From Burkholderia latens (GTDB lineage Bacteria; Pseudomonadota; Gammaproteobacteria; Burkholderiales; Burkholderiaceae): 64,000 nt of DNA. The stretch spans positions 62,001-126,000 of the forward strand of contig NZ_CABVPL010000012.1 in the NCBI RefSeq assembly GCF_902499045.1. The letters are read 5' to 3'. Shown here in pieces: positions 24,637 through 33,089 of this stretch. The position numbers were made by a program, and so were the translations under genes. The first letter of the stretch is position 1. Each line of letters starts with the position of its first letter. The notes beneath the pieces were generated by a model that worked only from the letters and a program-made list of their open reading frames with translations, was not told the origin of the DNA and made no database searches.

Positions 24637-26225
24637 GCCGGCCGGCCGATCAGCCGCGTTCGTCGGGCCGCGCATGGCGGCCGGCCGCGAACCCCTGGAT
24701 CATCGCGATCGTCGTCACGCTCGCCGCGTTCATGGAGGTGCTCGACACGACGATCGTCAACGTCGCGCTGCCGCATATCGCCGGCACGATGTCCGCGAGC
24801 TACGACGAGGCGACCTGGACGCTCACGTCGTACCTCGTCGCGAACGGCATCGTGCTGCCGATCTCCGGATTCCTCGGGCGTCTGCTCGGCCGAAAGCGCT
24901 ACTTCGTGCTGTGCATCGCCGCGTTTACCGTGTGCTCGTTCCTGTGCGGGATCGCGACCAATCTCGGTGAACTGATCGTGTTCCGCGTGCTGCAGGGTCT
25001 GTTCGGCGGCGGGCTGCAGCCGAACCAGCAGTCGATCATCCTCGACACGTTCCCGCCCGAGCAGCGCAATCGTGCGTTCTCGATCTCGGCGGTTGCGATC
25101 GTCGTCGCGCCGGTGCTCGGGCCGACGCTCGGCGGCTGGATCACCGATCATTTCTCGTGGCGCTGGGTGTTCCTGCTGAACGTGCCGATCGGCGTGCTGA
25201 CCGTGCTCGCGGTGATGCAACTCGTCGAGGATCCGCCGTGGCGGCGCGGCGCCGAGCGCGGGATTTCGGTCGACTACATCGGCATCGGGCTGATCGCGAT
25301 CGGCCTCGGGTGCCTGCAGGTAATGCTCGATCGCGGCGAGGACGAGGACTGGTTCGGCTCGAATTTCATCCGCGTTTTCGCGGTGCTGTCCGCGCTCGGA
25401 TTGATCGGCGCGACGCTGTGGCTGCTGCGCACGAGGAAACCGGTCGTCGACCTGTCGTGCCTGCGCGACCGCAACTTCGCGCTCGGCTGCGTGACGATCG
25501 CGACGTTCGCGGCCGTGCTGTATGGCAGCGCGGTGATCGTGCCGCAGCTCGCGCAGCAGCATCTCGGCTACACGGCGACGCTTGCGGGCCTCGTGCTGTC
25601 GCCCGGCGCGCTGCTGATCACGATGGAAATCCCGCTCGTGAGCCGGCTGATGCCGCACGTGCAGACGCGTTATCTCGTCGGGTTCGGCTTCGTGCTGCTG
25701 TCGGCCGCGCTGATCTATTCGCGGATGCTGGTGCCGGACATCGACTACAAGCACCTCGTGATGATCCGTTGCGCGCAGTCGCTCGCGATCGGCTTCATGT
25801 TCGTGCCGATCACGACGCTCGCGTATTTGACGATCCCGCAGCGGCTCAACGACGATGCGTCGGCGCTGTTCACGATGTTCCGCAACGTCGCGGGCTCGAT
25901 CGGCATCTCGGTGTCGACCGCGCTGATCCGCGAGCGCACGCAGGCGCGGATGGCCCATCTGTCCACGCACATGTCGCCGCTGTCGCAGAATTTCCAGGAC
26001 GCGCTGCACGAGAACGCGCGCACGGTCGGCGCGCTGTCTGGCGTGCCGCCGCCGGCCGCGCTGCAGACGGCCACCGGCCGGCTCTACGAAACCTTCATTT
26101 CGCAGGCGACGATCCTCGCGTATATCGACGTGTTCGCGATCCTCGCGGTGTTCTGCGCGCTCAGCATTCCGCTGACGTTCCTGTTCTCGCCGGTGAAGGC
26201 CGCGCGCGGCGCGGGAGGGCATTGA
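24633..26225 (+). CDS. DHA2-family MFS drug exporter (EmrB-like)
   Basis: A 530-residue, 14-helix drug:H+ antiporter. Helix 1 carries LAAFMEVLDTTIVNVALPHI, the DHA2 motif D1. The loop after helix 2 has GFLGRLLGRKRYF (motif A), and motif C (VLGPTLGGW) is in helix 5. The C-terminal helices end with FILAVF-like hydrophobic segments and LTFLFSPVKAARG. With the HlyD-type adaptor and the NodT-type channel it would form an inner-to-outer membrane tripartite pump for hydrophobic toxicants. The start overlaps the mini-ORF stop. The next gene begins 2 bases after its stop. Confidence 0.92.
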   Translation: MSRPADQPRSSGRAWRPAANPWIIAIVVTLAAFMEVLDTTIVNVALPHIAGTMSASYDEATWTLTSYLVANGIVLPISGFLGRLLGRKRYFVLCIAAFTVCSFLCGIATNLGELIVFRVLQGLFGGGLQPNQQSIILDTFPPEQRNRAFSISAVAIVVAPVLGPTLGGWITDHFSWRWVFLLNVPIGVLTVLAVMQLVEDPPWRRGAERGISVDYIGIGLIAIGLGCLQVMLDRGEDEDWFGSNFIRVFAVLSALGLIGATLWLLRTRKPVVDLSCLRDRNFALGCVTIATFAAVLYGSAVIVPQLAQQHLGYTATLAGLVLSPGALLITMEIPLVSRLMPHVQTRYLVGFGFVLLSAALIYSRMLVPDIDYKHLVMIRCAQSLAIGFMFVPITTLAYLTIPQRLNDDASALFTMFRNVAGSIGISVSTALIRERTQARMAHLSTHMSPLSQNFQDALHENARTVGALSGVPPPAALQTATGRLYETFISQATILAYIDVFAILAVFCALSIPLTFLFSPVKAARGAGGH

Positions 26226-26227
26226 CG

Positions 26228-28021
26228 ATGACGACGTTGCGTCGACGGCACGCGTTGCGCCGGCAGCCGATGCCGGCGCGCGGTATCGCCGCGGTGATCG
26301 CGGCGTGCGCGGTGCTCGCGGTGGCCACCGGGTGTACCGTCGGGCCGGATTTCAAGCCGCCGCGGGCGGATGTGCCGGCGAACTGGCATGACATGGAGAC
26401 GGCTGGCGCGATGGTGCCGGCTTTGGGCGCATCGGGGACCGAGGCTGCGTCAACTGGCTCCGCTGCACGGACTGCATCGGCTGCACCGGTAACATCGACC
26501 GCCTCGCCGGCGTCGGCGCCGGCAGCCCGTGCGCCGTCGTCGCCCGTGACGAGCGCCGATCCCGACCCGCGCTGGTGGCGCGCATTCGGCGATCCGCTGC
26601 TCGACCGCCTCGTCGAACGCGCGGCGCGCGACAACCTCGACGTGCAGGCCGCCGTGCTGCGCATCGCGCAGGCGCGGGCGCAGGTGAGCGCGGCCGCCGC
26701 GCAGGGTTTGCCGAACGTGCGCGCGAGCGCGAGCTACCAGCGCGAGCAGCTTGGCCTGAAAGGCATCATCGAGGAACAGGGCCTCGATCAGCGCGTCGAT
26801 CGCCTCGGCGCGCCGGGCTCGCCGCTCGACCGCTTCGGGCCGGGCGCCGGTGCGAGCGTGCAGCAGGGCGCGCGCGGCGCGATCGACGCGCTCGAAGCGC
26901 CGGTCAACCTGTGGCAGGCCGGCTTCGACGCGTCATGGGAGCTCGACCTGTTCGGCCGCGTGCGCCGCTCGATCGAATCGGCCGGTGCGCAGGCGAGCGC
27001 CGCAGTCGCGAGCCGCGACGATGCGCTGCTGTCGCTCGAGGCCGAAGTCGCGCAGACGTACCTGCAACTGCGCGGCGCGCAAGCGCAGCGCGCGCTCGCG
27101 GAAGACCTGCAGCGCGCGCAGCGCGACCTGCTCGACCTCACGCGCGAGCAGGCCGTGCACGGCCTCGCAAGCGATCTCGACGTGCGCAGCGCCGACGCGC
27201 GGCTCGCGCAGATTCGCGCGCAGCTGCCGCAGTTCGACCAGCAGATGGTGCTGCTGCGCAACGGCCTCGCGTATCTGGTCGGCGGTGCGCCCGGCGCGCT
27301 CGACGACTGGCTCGACGCGCCGCGCGCATTGCCGGGCGTGCCGCCCGCCGTGCCGGTCGGGCTGCCGTCGACACTCGCGCGCCGGCGGCCCGACATCCGT
27401 CGCGCGGAGGCCGAGCTGCATGCGGCGACGGCCGACGTCGGCGTCGCGGTCGCGCAGTTCTATCCGGACATCTCGCTGACCGGGCAAGTCGGGCTGCGTG
27501 CGTCGCACGTGCGCGAGCTCGCGCACTGGTCGCATCTGTTCTATGCGTTCGGGCCGGCCGTATCGCTGCCGATCTTCTCCGGCGGGCAGCTCGTGTCGAA
27601 TTTGCGGCTGTCGCAGGCGCGCCAGGCCGAAGCTGCGCTCGCGTACCGGCAGGCCGTGCTCGTCGCGCTGCGCGACGTCGACAATGCGCTGGCCGTGTAC
27701 CGCACCGACCAGGCGCGCGCGGCCGCGCTCGACGATGCGGTGAAGGCCGAGCAGGGCGCGCTCGAACTCGCGCGCGATCGCTACCGGAAGGGGCTGTCGC
27801 CGTTCCTCGACGTGCTCGACGCGGAACGGCAATGGTCGGAGGGGCGGCAGCAGGCGGTGCAGGGCGCGCTGCAGACGACGACCGATCTCGTCGCGCTGTA
27901 CAAGGCGCTTGGCGGCGGATGGCAGAGCGGCTCGGCACCGGCCGCGAATGCGGATGCGGTCAGCGCGACGACGTCGCCGTTGCCGTCATCGCCGGCAGCC
28001 GTGACGAGCCGAGCGCAATAG
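26228..28021 (+). CDS. NodT-type outer-membrane efflux lipoprotein
   Basis: A 597-residue outer-membrane factor. The lipobox LAVATGC (Cys about residue 36) follows a signal sequence and marks lipid attachment. TVGPDFKPP and WWRAFGDPLLDRLVERA are RND/NodT-family signatures, and the repeat of two long helical segments (about 150-360 and 380-560) forms the trimeric tunnel. Residues 55-115 form an Ala/Ser/Thr/Pro-rich low-complexity insert not usual in the family. A second possible start is M15. It is the last gene of the efflux operon. Confidence 0.9.
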   Translation: MTTLRRRHALRRQPMPARGIAAVIAACAVLAVATGCTVGPDFKPPRADVPANWHDMETAGAMVPALGASGTEAASTGSAARTASAAPVTSTASPASAPAARAPSSPVTSADPDPRWWRAFGDPLLDRLVERAARDNLDVQAAVLRIAQARAQVSAAAAQGLPNVRASASYQREQLGLKGIIEEQGLDQRVDRLGAPGSPLDRFGPGAGASVQQGARGAIDALEAPVNLWQAGFDASWELDLFGRVRRSIESAGAQASAAVASRDDALLSLEAEVAQTYLQLRGAQAQRALAEDLQRAQRDLLDLTREQAVHGLASDLDVRSADARLAQIRAQLPQFDQQMVLLRNGLAYLVGGAPGALDDWLDAPRALPGVPPAVPVGLPSTLARRRPDIRRAEAELHAATADVGVAVAQFYPDISLTGQVGLRASHVRELAHWSHLFYAFGPAVSLPIFSGGQLVSNLRLSQARQAEAALAYRQAVLVALRDVDNALAVYRTDQARAAALDDAVKAEQGALELARDRYRKGLSPFLDVLDAERQWSEGRQQAVQGALQTTTDLVALYKALGGGWQSGSAPAANADAVSATTSPLPSSPAAVTSRAQ

Positions 28022-28057
28022 AGGCCGTGCGGCGACGGCTGCCGCCGCCGCGAAGGA

Positions 28058-28618
28058 TCACGCCGACCGGCACGCGCGAGAAAACAGCAGCGAATCGGCG
28101 TCGTTGAAGCGGATCCGCACCGGATCGGCATAGCCGGCCTTCTCCGCGACGCGGATCGACGCGACGTTGGCCGGCGCGATCAGGCACACGCTGCGTTCGA
28201 ACCGATGCTGCGCATCGAGCCAGTCGAGTGCGTGCGACAGCGCCTCGGTCGCATAGCCTTTGCCGTGCGCCCAGCTCGCGAGCGCCCAGCCGGCTTCGGG
28301 CACGCCGCGAATCGACGGCTCGGCCGCGCGGTGGAAATCGGCGAAGCCGAGATCGCCGACGTAGCGGCCCGACGCCTTCTCGCGGATCGCCCAGTAGCCG
28401 TAGCCGAGCAGCGGCCACAGCCCGCGATACGCGAGCATGCGCATCCACGCTTCGCGCGGCGCGGACGGCTTGCCGTTGAGGATGTGCGCGACGACGGCCG
28501 GTTCGGCCCACATCGTGGCGAGCGCGTCGAAGTCGCCGAGCGGATGGCCTTCGAGAATCAGGCGCGGCGTGTCGAGAACCGGCGGGGACGTGACGGGCGG
28601 CAGCGCGCGGGAGGTCAT
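28058..28618 (-). CDS. GNAT acetyltransferase, RimJ/RimL type
   Basis: A 186-residue GNAT-fold acetyltransferase. TPRLILEGHPLGDFDALATMW is the N-terminal strand-helix start of the RimL subgroup. GYWAIREKASGRYVGDLGF is the central beta-hairpin, and EAGWALASWAHGKGYATEAL contains the acetyl-CoA pyrophosphate loop (HGKGYA). ANVASIRVAEKAGY is the usual last motif. Substrates of this subgroup are N-terminal or small-molecule amines. The gene converges on the efflux operon and has no clear ribosome-binding site. Confidence 0.85.
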   Translation of the reverse strand: MTSRALPPVTSPPVLDTPRLILEGHPLGDFDALATMWAEPAVVAHILNGKPSAPREAWMRMLAYRGLWPLLGYGYWAIREKASGRYVGDLGFADFHRAAEPSIRGVPEAGWALASWAHGKGYATEALSHALDWLDAQHRFERSVCLIAPANVASIRVAEKAGYADPVRIRFNDADSLLFSRACRSA

Positions 28619-28931
28619 CGGCGTTTCATCGGAAAGGAGTGACGAATGCGACGCACGGCGCCGCCCAAGGGTGCCGTACGATACCGCGGAAATCGCGGTG
28701 GGGCCGCAAAGCCCCGCATGCAGCGGGGGATCCGGTTGCGCCGGTGGCCGTGCCGATACATCCGATCTCGACGCTTCGAACCCTGTCGTCCCGAGGGGCG
28801 CACGTGCGTTCACCGGCTCCGGTGCGCTCGCGTGCGAGATGTCCGGAACGGGACGCACGGCAGGGTGCCGGCGAATTGCATCAGCACGCACCGGCCACGG
28901 CCGCGTGCGCCGCCGCGCCAGCCGTTTGCTG

Positions 28932-29153
28932 CTACTTGCGGCTCTTCAGGAAATTGCGCCCGTGCGCGGTGATCGACGCGCCGGAGCGGCCGTTCGCCGC
29001 ATGGCTGACGAAGCCCGCGCCGACGAGTTCCTGCTGGACCGACCATCCGAGCGCCGGCGCATCGCGGCCATAGCGCACGTCGGCGAGCCGCTCGAGCGCC
29101 CAGATTGCGGACGCCGACAGGTTCGGGGTGTTGGACGTGGCGTTGTCGTTCAT
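28932..29153 (-). CDS. Small hypothetical protein, possible winged-helix fold
   Basis: A 73-residue soluble protein. A strong GGAGGA site 5 bases before the ATG supports the start MNDNATSNTP. The order of helices and the C-terminal SITAHGRNFLKSRK, after a GFVSHAANG turn, is reminiscent of a small winged helix, but this is a guess from pattern only. It lies upstream of and on the same strand as nothing else; the HPr-like gene ends 66 bases before it and the two may be co-transcribed. Confidence 0.7.
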   Translation of the reverse strand: MNDNATSNTPNLSASAIWALERLADVRYGRDAPALGWSVQQELVGAGFVSHAANGRSGASITAHGRNFLKSRK

Positions 29154-29218
29154 GGCTTCCTCCGGGAGTGGTGATTCAGGGTGAACGGCGCGAGACCGCG
29201 GGATCAGGTGACGCTGAG

Positions 29219-29482
29219 TCAGCCTGCTTGCAGCAACGGCAACAGCGCCTGGAGCGCGGTGTCTTCGTCGGGACCGGTGGCGAGCAGCTGCGCGGACGTG
29301 CCGCCGTGCAACTGCAGCGCCGCGACCGCGCTCGCGTCCTTCGCGCTGGCGCTGACGCCGTTGGCGATCAGGTGGGTGTCGCTGTCGAAACGGCGCGCCG
29401 CCGCGACGAGCGCATCGCGGGCCGCGCTTGCGCGGCTGCGGTTCCACGCGCGGCCGATTTCAACGTAGACGACGGTTGCCAT
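29219..29482 (-). CDS. HPr-like protein lacking the phosphorylatable histidine
   Basis: An 87-residue protein with the length and second half of HPr, the PTS phosphocarrier. ASAKDASAVAALQLHGGTSA corresponds to the HPr Ser46 region and the following helix. The ATGPDEDTALQALLPLL segment matches the last strand and helix. The first half differs: where HPr has the His15 loop (LHARPA), this protein has WNRSRASA with no His. It therefore cannot be phosphorylated at the usual site. The Ser of SAKDA could still be a regulatory site, as in HPr-Ser46 or Crh. The family call is from pattern and length only. It is probably expressed with the downstream 73-residue protein. Confidence 0.55.
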   Translation of the reverse strand: MATVVYVEIGRAWNRSRASAARDALVAAARRFDSDTHLIANGVSASAKDASAVAALQLHGGTSAQLLATGPDEDTALQALLPLLQAG

Positions 29483-29847
29483 GATGCGGATCAGCGTCGC
29501 GGAAAGTCGCCGGAACGGCGAGCGGCGGCCGGCAACCGGCCTGCCGGGAATGCACGGCAGGTGGCTTCCCGACGGGGTGCTCGGCCTTGGCGGGACGGCG
29601 CTGGCGCGTTATTCATCTCGAACATGTCGACATCCTCGGCTAAAGCGCCAGCAAGTACGGCGAACGATCGAAAGTTGACGATTATAATACAGCCGCCAGA
29701 TTATGTGTATTGCATTATAATGACGTGTGTATGAGGCACGATCCGGCGCACTTCGACGGAGCGGCGCGACACGGATCCGGGCGATGCGCTTGCGCGCCCG
29801 GTATTTTTTTATCGATTGACCTGAACCCTCACCGAATGGAAGCTGCA
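29483..29847. other. AT-rich intergenic region between divergent genes
   Basis: About 365 bp between the HPr-like gene (leftward) and the PhnA-type gene (rightward). Its right half is strikingly AT-rich for this genome. It holds two copies of the palindrome ATTATAAT at 29681-29688 and 29714-29721 and a leftward promoter candidate. No gene is seen. Confidence 0.6.
29681..29709 (-). promoter_or_regulatory. Sigma-70-like promoter candidate for the HPr-like gene
   Basis: On the minus strand TACACA (29709-29704) is followed by a 17-bp spacer and a perfect TATAAT (29686-29681). Transcription would run toward the gene starting at 29482. The -10 lies within one ATTATAAT palindrome, so a repressor bound there would block it. 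Confidence 0.4.
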
Positions 29848-30192
29848 ATGAACGCCGCCCCCGCCTGCCCGCAATGCGCGATGGAAAACACCTACCCGGA
29901 CGGCACGCTGACCGTGTGCGCGGACTGCGGCCACGAATGGTCGGCCGGCGCCGGCGCCGAAGCGGGCGACGAACCGGCGGGCGACGTCGTGAAGGATGCG
30001 AACGGCAACGTGCTGTCGGACGGCGATTCAGTCGTGCTGATCAAGGACCTGCGCGTGAAGGGTTCGTCGATCACGTTGAAGATGGGCACGAAGGTCAAGA
30101 GCATCCGGCTCGTCGGCGGCGATCACGAAGTCGATTGCAAGACCGACCTGGGCGGCTTCATGCTGAAGGCCTGCTATCTGAAGAAGGTCTGA
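29848..30192 (+). CDS. phnA: PhnA (YjdM)-type zinc ribbon protein
   Basis: A 114-residue protein closely matching the YjdM/PhnA family. The N-terminal zinc ribbon has CPQC (residues 8-11) and CADC (about 25-28), followed by GHEW. The C-terminal KOW/SH3-like domain has VKDANGNVLSDGDSVVLIKD, LRVKGSS and KMGTKVKSIRLV. Despite the name, E. coli PhnA is not required for phosphonate use and its role is unknown. The ATG at 29848 is preferred over 29836 because GGAAG is well spaced for it and the homologues begin there. The next gene starts 41 bases downstream. Confidence 0.88.
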   Translation: MNAAPACPQCAMENTYPDGTLTVCADCGHEWSAGAGAEAGDEPAGDVVKDANGNVLSDGDSVVLIKDLRVKGSSITLKMGTKVKSIRLVGGDHEVDCKTDLGGFMLKACYLKKV

Positions 30193-30233
30193 CGCGCGGC
30201 TGCGCCGCTCTCCGATCAACCGGACTCGCGAGC

Positions 30234-31070
30234 ATGAGCGACGATCGAACATCGTATGACGCATTCCTGCGTTTCCTGGCGATGCCGTTGAACGACGGCC
30301 GTCCGTTCGTGCTCGAGACGAAGCACGCGGTGTCGCTGCATTTCGATCACCTCGGCACGCAGAGCTTCATGTCGCTGAAGGATCCGGTGCGGCTCGAACT
30401 CGGCTACACGCGCGTGATGATGGCGTTCCTGCTGCTGCAGCCGGCACCCGCGCGCATCTGCATGATCGGGCTCGGCGGCGGGTCGCTCGTGAAGTACTGC
30501 TATCGGCACCTGTCCGGCACCGCGATCGACGCGGTCGAGATCAACCCCGACGTGATCGCGCTGCGCGACGTGTTCCGGATTCCGAAGGACGATGCGCGGT
30601 TCGCGGTGGTGTGCGCGGACGGCGCGGACTACGTCGCCAGGCCCGACGTCCGGGCGGACGTGATCCTGCACGACGCGTTCGTCGCCGACGGCACGCCGGG
30701 CCGCTGCACGGGCACCGCGTTCCTCGACGCGTGCCGCGCACGGCTCAGCGAGACGGGCGTGCTCGCGATCAATTTCATGGACGACGATCCGGCGCTGCCG
30801 CGCCATCTCGAGCAGCTGCGTGCGGTGTTCGACGATTCGTACACGCTCGTGCCGTGCGGCGACGACAACAACTTCATCGCGTTCGCGTGGAAGAACGGCA
30901 ACCCGTTGCCGTCGTTGCGCATCCTGCTCGAGCGTGCGCTCGGATTCGCGTCGGCTGGCGAGCTCAAGCTCGCTTCCACGGCCCGGCGGATGAAGGCGGG
31001 AGAGTGCATCGATCCCGCGCGGCTGGTATGGCGCACGCGGGAACATCCACGATGGGAAATCTGCGCGTGA
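30234..31070 (+). CDS. Spermidine synthase-like methyltransferase-fold protein
   Basis: A 278-residue protein with a spermidine-synthase-like Rossmann fold. The nucleotide/SAM loop is MIGLGGGSLVKYCYRHL (about residues 79-95). It is followed by the acidic residue of IDAVEINPDVIAL and by VCADGADYV. The aminopropyl-acceptor Asp is in DVILHDAFVADG. Members of this subgroup lack the N-terminal beta domain of true SpeE, and the substrate is generally unknown. It follows the PhnA-type gene by 41 bases on the same strand. Confidence 0.75.
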   Translation: MSDDRTSYDAFLRFLAMPLNDGRPFVLETKHAVSLHFDHLGTQSFMSLKDPVRLELGYTRVMMAFLLLQPAPARICMIGLGGGSLVKYCYRHLSGTAIDAVEINPDVIALRDVFRIPKDDARFAVVCADGADYVARPDVRADVILHDAFVADGTPGRCTGTAFLDACRARLSETGVLAINFMDDDPALPRHLEQLRAVFDDSYTLVPCGDDNNFIAFAWKNGNPLPSLRILLERALGFASAGELKLASTARRMKAGECIDPARLVWRTREHPRWEICA

Positions 31071-31087
31071 TCGCGCCGGCCTGAACG

Positions 31088-31273
31088 TTACTTCACGCGC
31101 TTGCCGAGCGCGCTTCTCGTCTTGTACGTGACGCCGTGCTTGTCCAGATATTCGCGGATCAACTGGCGCACGACTTGCGACGGCGTCAGGTCCTGCTCCG
31201 CGCACAGCATTTCGAACGCTTCTTTCTTGGCGGGATCGATCAGGACGGTCAGGCGGGCGGTTTTGGTTTCCAT
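31088..31273 (-). CDS. Ribbon-helix-helix DNA-binding protein
   Basis: A 61-residue protein. TARLTVLIDPAKKEAFEMLC gives the N-terminal beta strand and first helix of the CopG/Arc fold. LTPSQVVRQLIREYLDKHG gives the second helix with the typical S-x-V-V-R turn. The basic C-terminus (TRSALGKRVK) could contact DNA. Such dimers bind short inverted repeats. It is monocistronic with no toxin partner beside it. An ATTATAAT palindrome lies 33 bases upstream of its start. Confidence 0.8.
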   Translation of the reverse strand: METKTARLTVLIDPAKKEAFEMLCAEQDLTPSQVVRQLIREYLDKHGVTYKTRSALGKRVK

Positions 31274-31305
31274 CGTCAGGCGTGGGTGGTCGACATGTTA
31301 ATCAA

Positions 31306-31313
31306 ATTATAAT
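31306..31313. promoter_or_regulatory. ATTATAAT palindrome upstream of the ribbon-helix-helix gene
   Basis: A third copy of the AT-only palindrome found twice at 29681-29721. On the minus strand it also supplies a perfect TATAAT -10 for the ribbon-helix-helix gene, whose start is at 31273. Autoregulation by that protein is inference. Confidence 0.4.
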
Positions 31314-31350
31314 CCATCGGCTTTTGGCGCAGCGCCGTGGCGGTGCCGGC

Positions 31351-32109
31351 TCAATGCCGGCGCTCCAGCCACGCGAGCAGGTCGTCGATCACGGGCATGG
31401 CCGCGAGCATCACGAGCAGCGCGGCGAGCGGCACGGTCGACACGTAGCCGACATGCTTGAAGCCGATCGCGCCGACGAGCCCGCCGACGAAGAACGACGC
31501 GAGCATCGTCGCGTGAATCCGCAGTTTCGAACGGTTGGCGATGACCGCGTGCGCGTCCACGTCGATGGCCGTCCGGTTCCAGTAGAACAGCTTGCCGAGT
31601 TCGATGCCGAGGTCGGTCACGATGCCGGTCACGTGCGTCGTGCGGATTTCCGCGCCGGACAGCTTCGTGATGGTTGCGTTCTGCAACCCCATGATGAAGC
31701 ACAGCAGCGTGACGGTGACCGGCACGAAGAACGCCTCCCACAGCGCGAGATGGGTGCCGAGCAACCCGAACAGGAGCAGCAGCACCGCTTCGACCAGCAG
31801 CGGCAGCACGAACTGGCTCTGCAGCCCGCGCCGGCGCCCCCAGTTGACGAGGATCGCCGAGCAGCTGGCGCCGACCAGGAACGACGCGAGCGAGCTGATG
31901 CCGGCCAGCGCGAGCGGAAGATCGCCGAGCGCCGTCTGCTCGGCGATGGCCGACACGATGCCGCTCATGTGCGACGTGTATTGCCGGACCGCGAGGAAGC
32001 CGCCGGCGTTGGCCGCGCCGGCGACGAAGGCCAGCGTAAAGCCGAGCTGACGGTTCGCGCTCGCGCTGCGGTGTTTTCCCGTCAGGTTTCGAAAATACTG
32101 CGCTGGCAT
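31351..32109 (-). CDS. YoaK family membrane protein (DUF1275)
   Basis: A 252-residue protein with six predicted transmembrane helices. The DUF1275 landmarks are FVAGAANAGGFLAVRQYTSHMSG (split by helix 1), IMGLQNATITKLSGAEIRTTHVTG and the C-terminal helices. Its function is unknown. The start MPAQYFRNLTG follows from the family's usual N-terminus; a longer reading frame extends upstream without support. The gene is divergent from the small membrane protein pair at 32411. Confidence 0.85.
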   Translation of the reverse strand: MPAQYFRNLTGKHRSASANRQLGFTLAFVAGAANAGGFLAVRQYTSHMSGIVSAIAEQTALGDLPLALAGISSLASFLVGASCSAILVNWGRRRGLQSQFVLPLLVEAVLLLLFGLLGTHLALWEAFFVPVTVTLLCFIMGLQNATITKLSGAEIRTTHVTGIVTDLGIELGKLFYWNRTAIDVDAHAVIANRSKLRIHATMLASFFVGGLVGAIGFKHVGYVSTVPLAALLVMLAAMPVIDDLLAWLERRH

Positions 32110-32410
32110 AGGGTTTCGCTCAATCGCCGGATCGCGCACGGCAGCATGGAGGGAACGGCGGACGTCGATGTCGGTCGGCCGCATGGACCGGCGGCAAAAG
32201 GGGCCGGGGGCGCGCGGCGTCTGCGCATCATGATAACGGCATTATCATACTCTGTTAGTCGTATTGCGCTTTAAGTACAATGTCGTCCAATGCCGACGGA
32301 ACCGGCCTTTGCTGGGGCGCGGCATCGCCCACGCAACCGGTTGCCGGCTGCTTCCGGTTCAACGCGGCGCCCGTCCGCCGTCAGTACGCCGCCACCTCGA
32401 TATCCGCGTC
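32110..32410. other. Divergent intergenic region with palindrome
   Basis: About 300 bp between the DUF1275 gene and the 32411 gene. The section 32228-32285 is AT-rich and holds the inverted repeat at 32230-32248. No gene is seen. Confidence 0.5.
32230..32248. promoter_or_regulatory. 19-bp perfect inverted repeat, operator candidate
   Basis: ATGATAA-CGGCA-TTATCAT has perfect 7-bp arms and a 5-base spacer. Its size and AT content resemble Fur-family boxes, but it does not match a defined consensus closely enough to assign a regulator. It could control either divergent gene. Confidence 0.5.
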
Positions 32411-32761
32411 ATGACTCCGATCAAGTTCGTCCTCCGCTACACGGCGATTCCGTTCGCCGCCATCGTTGCCGTCGTCGTGTGGGCGGTCGTGCCGTCGTCG
32501 AAGGAAATCGACGCGCGGCAATATGCGGCGCTGTCGCGCGGATACGCAAGCTTTCCGCTACCGTTCCGACATGAGATCGCGGAAGCGATAACCGAAGGGC
32601 GGATCAGCGACCGGCGTTACCAGACGCTCGTGCGCGATTCGCTCGGCAACGGCGTCGCGCTGGACTGGCCGGCCTCGGGCGTCGCCGACGTCGCTGCCGA
32701 GCGGCAGAAACTCGCCGAACTGCTGAAGGCCGATGCAGGCCTCAAGGAGCATCAACAATGA
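32411..32761 (+). CDS. Hypothetical single-pass membrane protein
   Basis: A 116-residue protein. Residues 10-28 (YTAIPFAAIVAVVVWAVVP) form an N-terminal membrane anchor. The rest is a hydrophilic, helix-rich periplasmic domain with no motif I recognise. Its stop overlaps the start of the DUF2909 gene by 4 bases, so the two products are made together. No strong ribosome-binding site is seen. Confidence 0.65.
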   Translation: MTPIKFVLRYTAIPFAAIVAVVVWAVVPSSKEIDARQYAALSRGYASFPLPFRHEIAEAITEGRISDRRYQTLVRDSLGNGVALDWPASGVADVAAERQKLAELLKADAGLKEHQQ

Positions 32762-32970
32762 AGATTGCGCTGGTTTCGGCGGCTTTCGTGCTGATCATCG
32801 GAAGCCTGATTTTTGCGCTGTATTTCATGAATCACGACCGCGGCAGGAGCAAGCGGATGGCATGGTCGCTCGCGGCGCGCGTCGGGTTGTCGATCACGCT
32901 GTTCCTATCGCTGCTGATTGCGTACAAGCTCGGATGGATCGAGCCGACCGGGCTGCCGATCGGGCGGTGA
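32758..32970 (+). CDS. DUF2909 twin-transmembrane protein
   Basis: A 70-residue protein with two hydrophobic helices (residues 3-24 and 42-60) separated by the basic loop HDRGRSKRMAWSLAARV, and ending in GWIEPTG. This is the DUF2909 pattern, usually found in beta- and gamma-proteobacterial cytochrome oxidase clusters. Here it is away from oxidase genes and paired with the single-pass protein at 32411. Confidence 0.8.
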   Translation: MKIALVSAAFVLIIGSLIFALYFMNHDRGRSKRMAWSLAARVGLSITLFLSLLIAYKLGWIEPTGLPIGR

Positions 32971-33061
32971 CGGTGCCGCCCGCCGCCCGCGTGCGGCGTT
33001 TTCGGCGCGCTCGAGTTTTGTTCTTCAATCGACGTATTGTGATAAGAAAAATTATCCTGAT

Positions 33062-33089
33062 AACGGCGATGCGAATGAATATCGCCGTT
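33062..33089. terminator. Hairpin between convergent genes
   Basis: AACGGCGAT and ATCGCCGTT form a perfect 9-bp stem with a 10-base loop. It lies in an AT-rich patch (about 33010-33115) between the convergent DUF2909 and hipA genes. There is no T-run, so terminator function is tentative. Confidence 0.4.

Noticed and set aside
28646-28972. Plus-strand 108-codon frame with AAAGGAG well spaced before its ATG
   Set aside because: The product is Arg/Pro/Cys-rich without a pattern and overlaps the well-supported 73-residue gene. The ribosome-binding match is probably chance.
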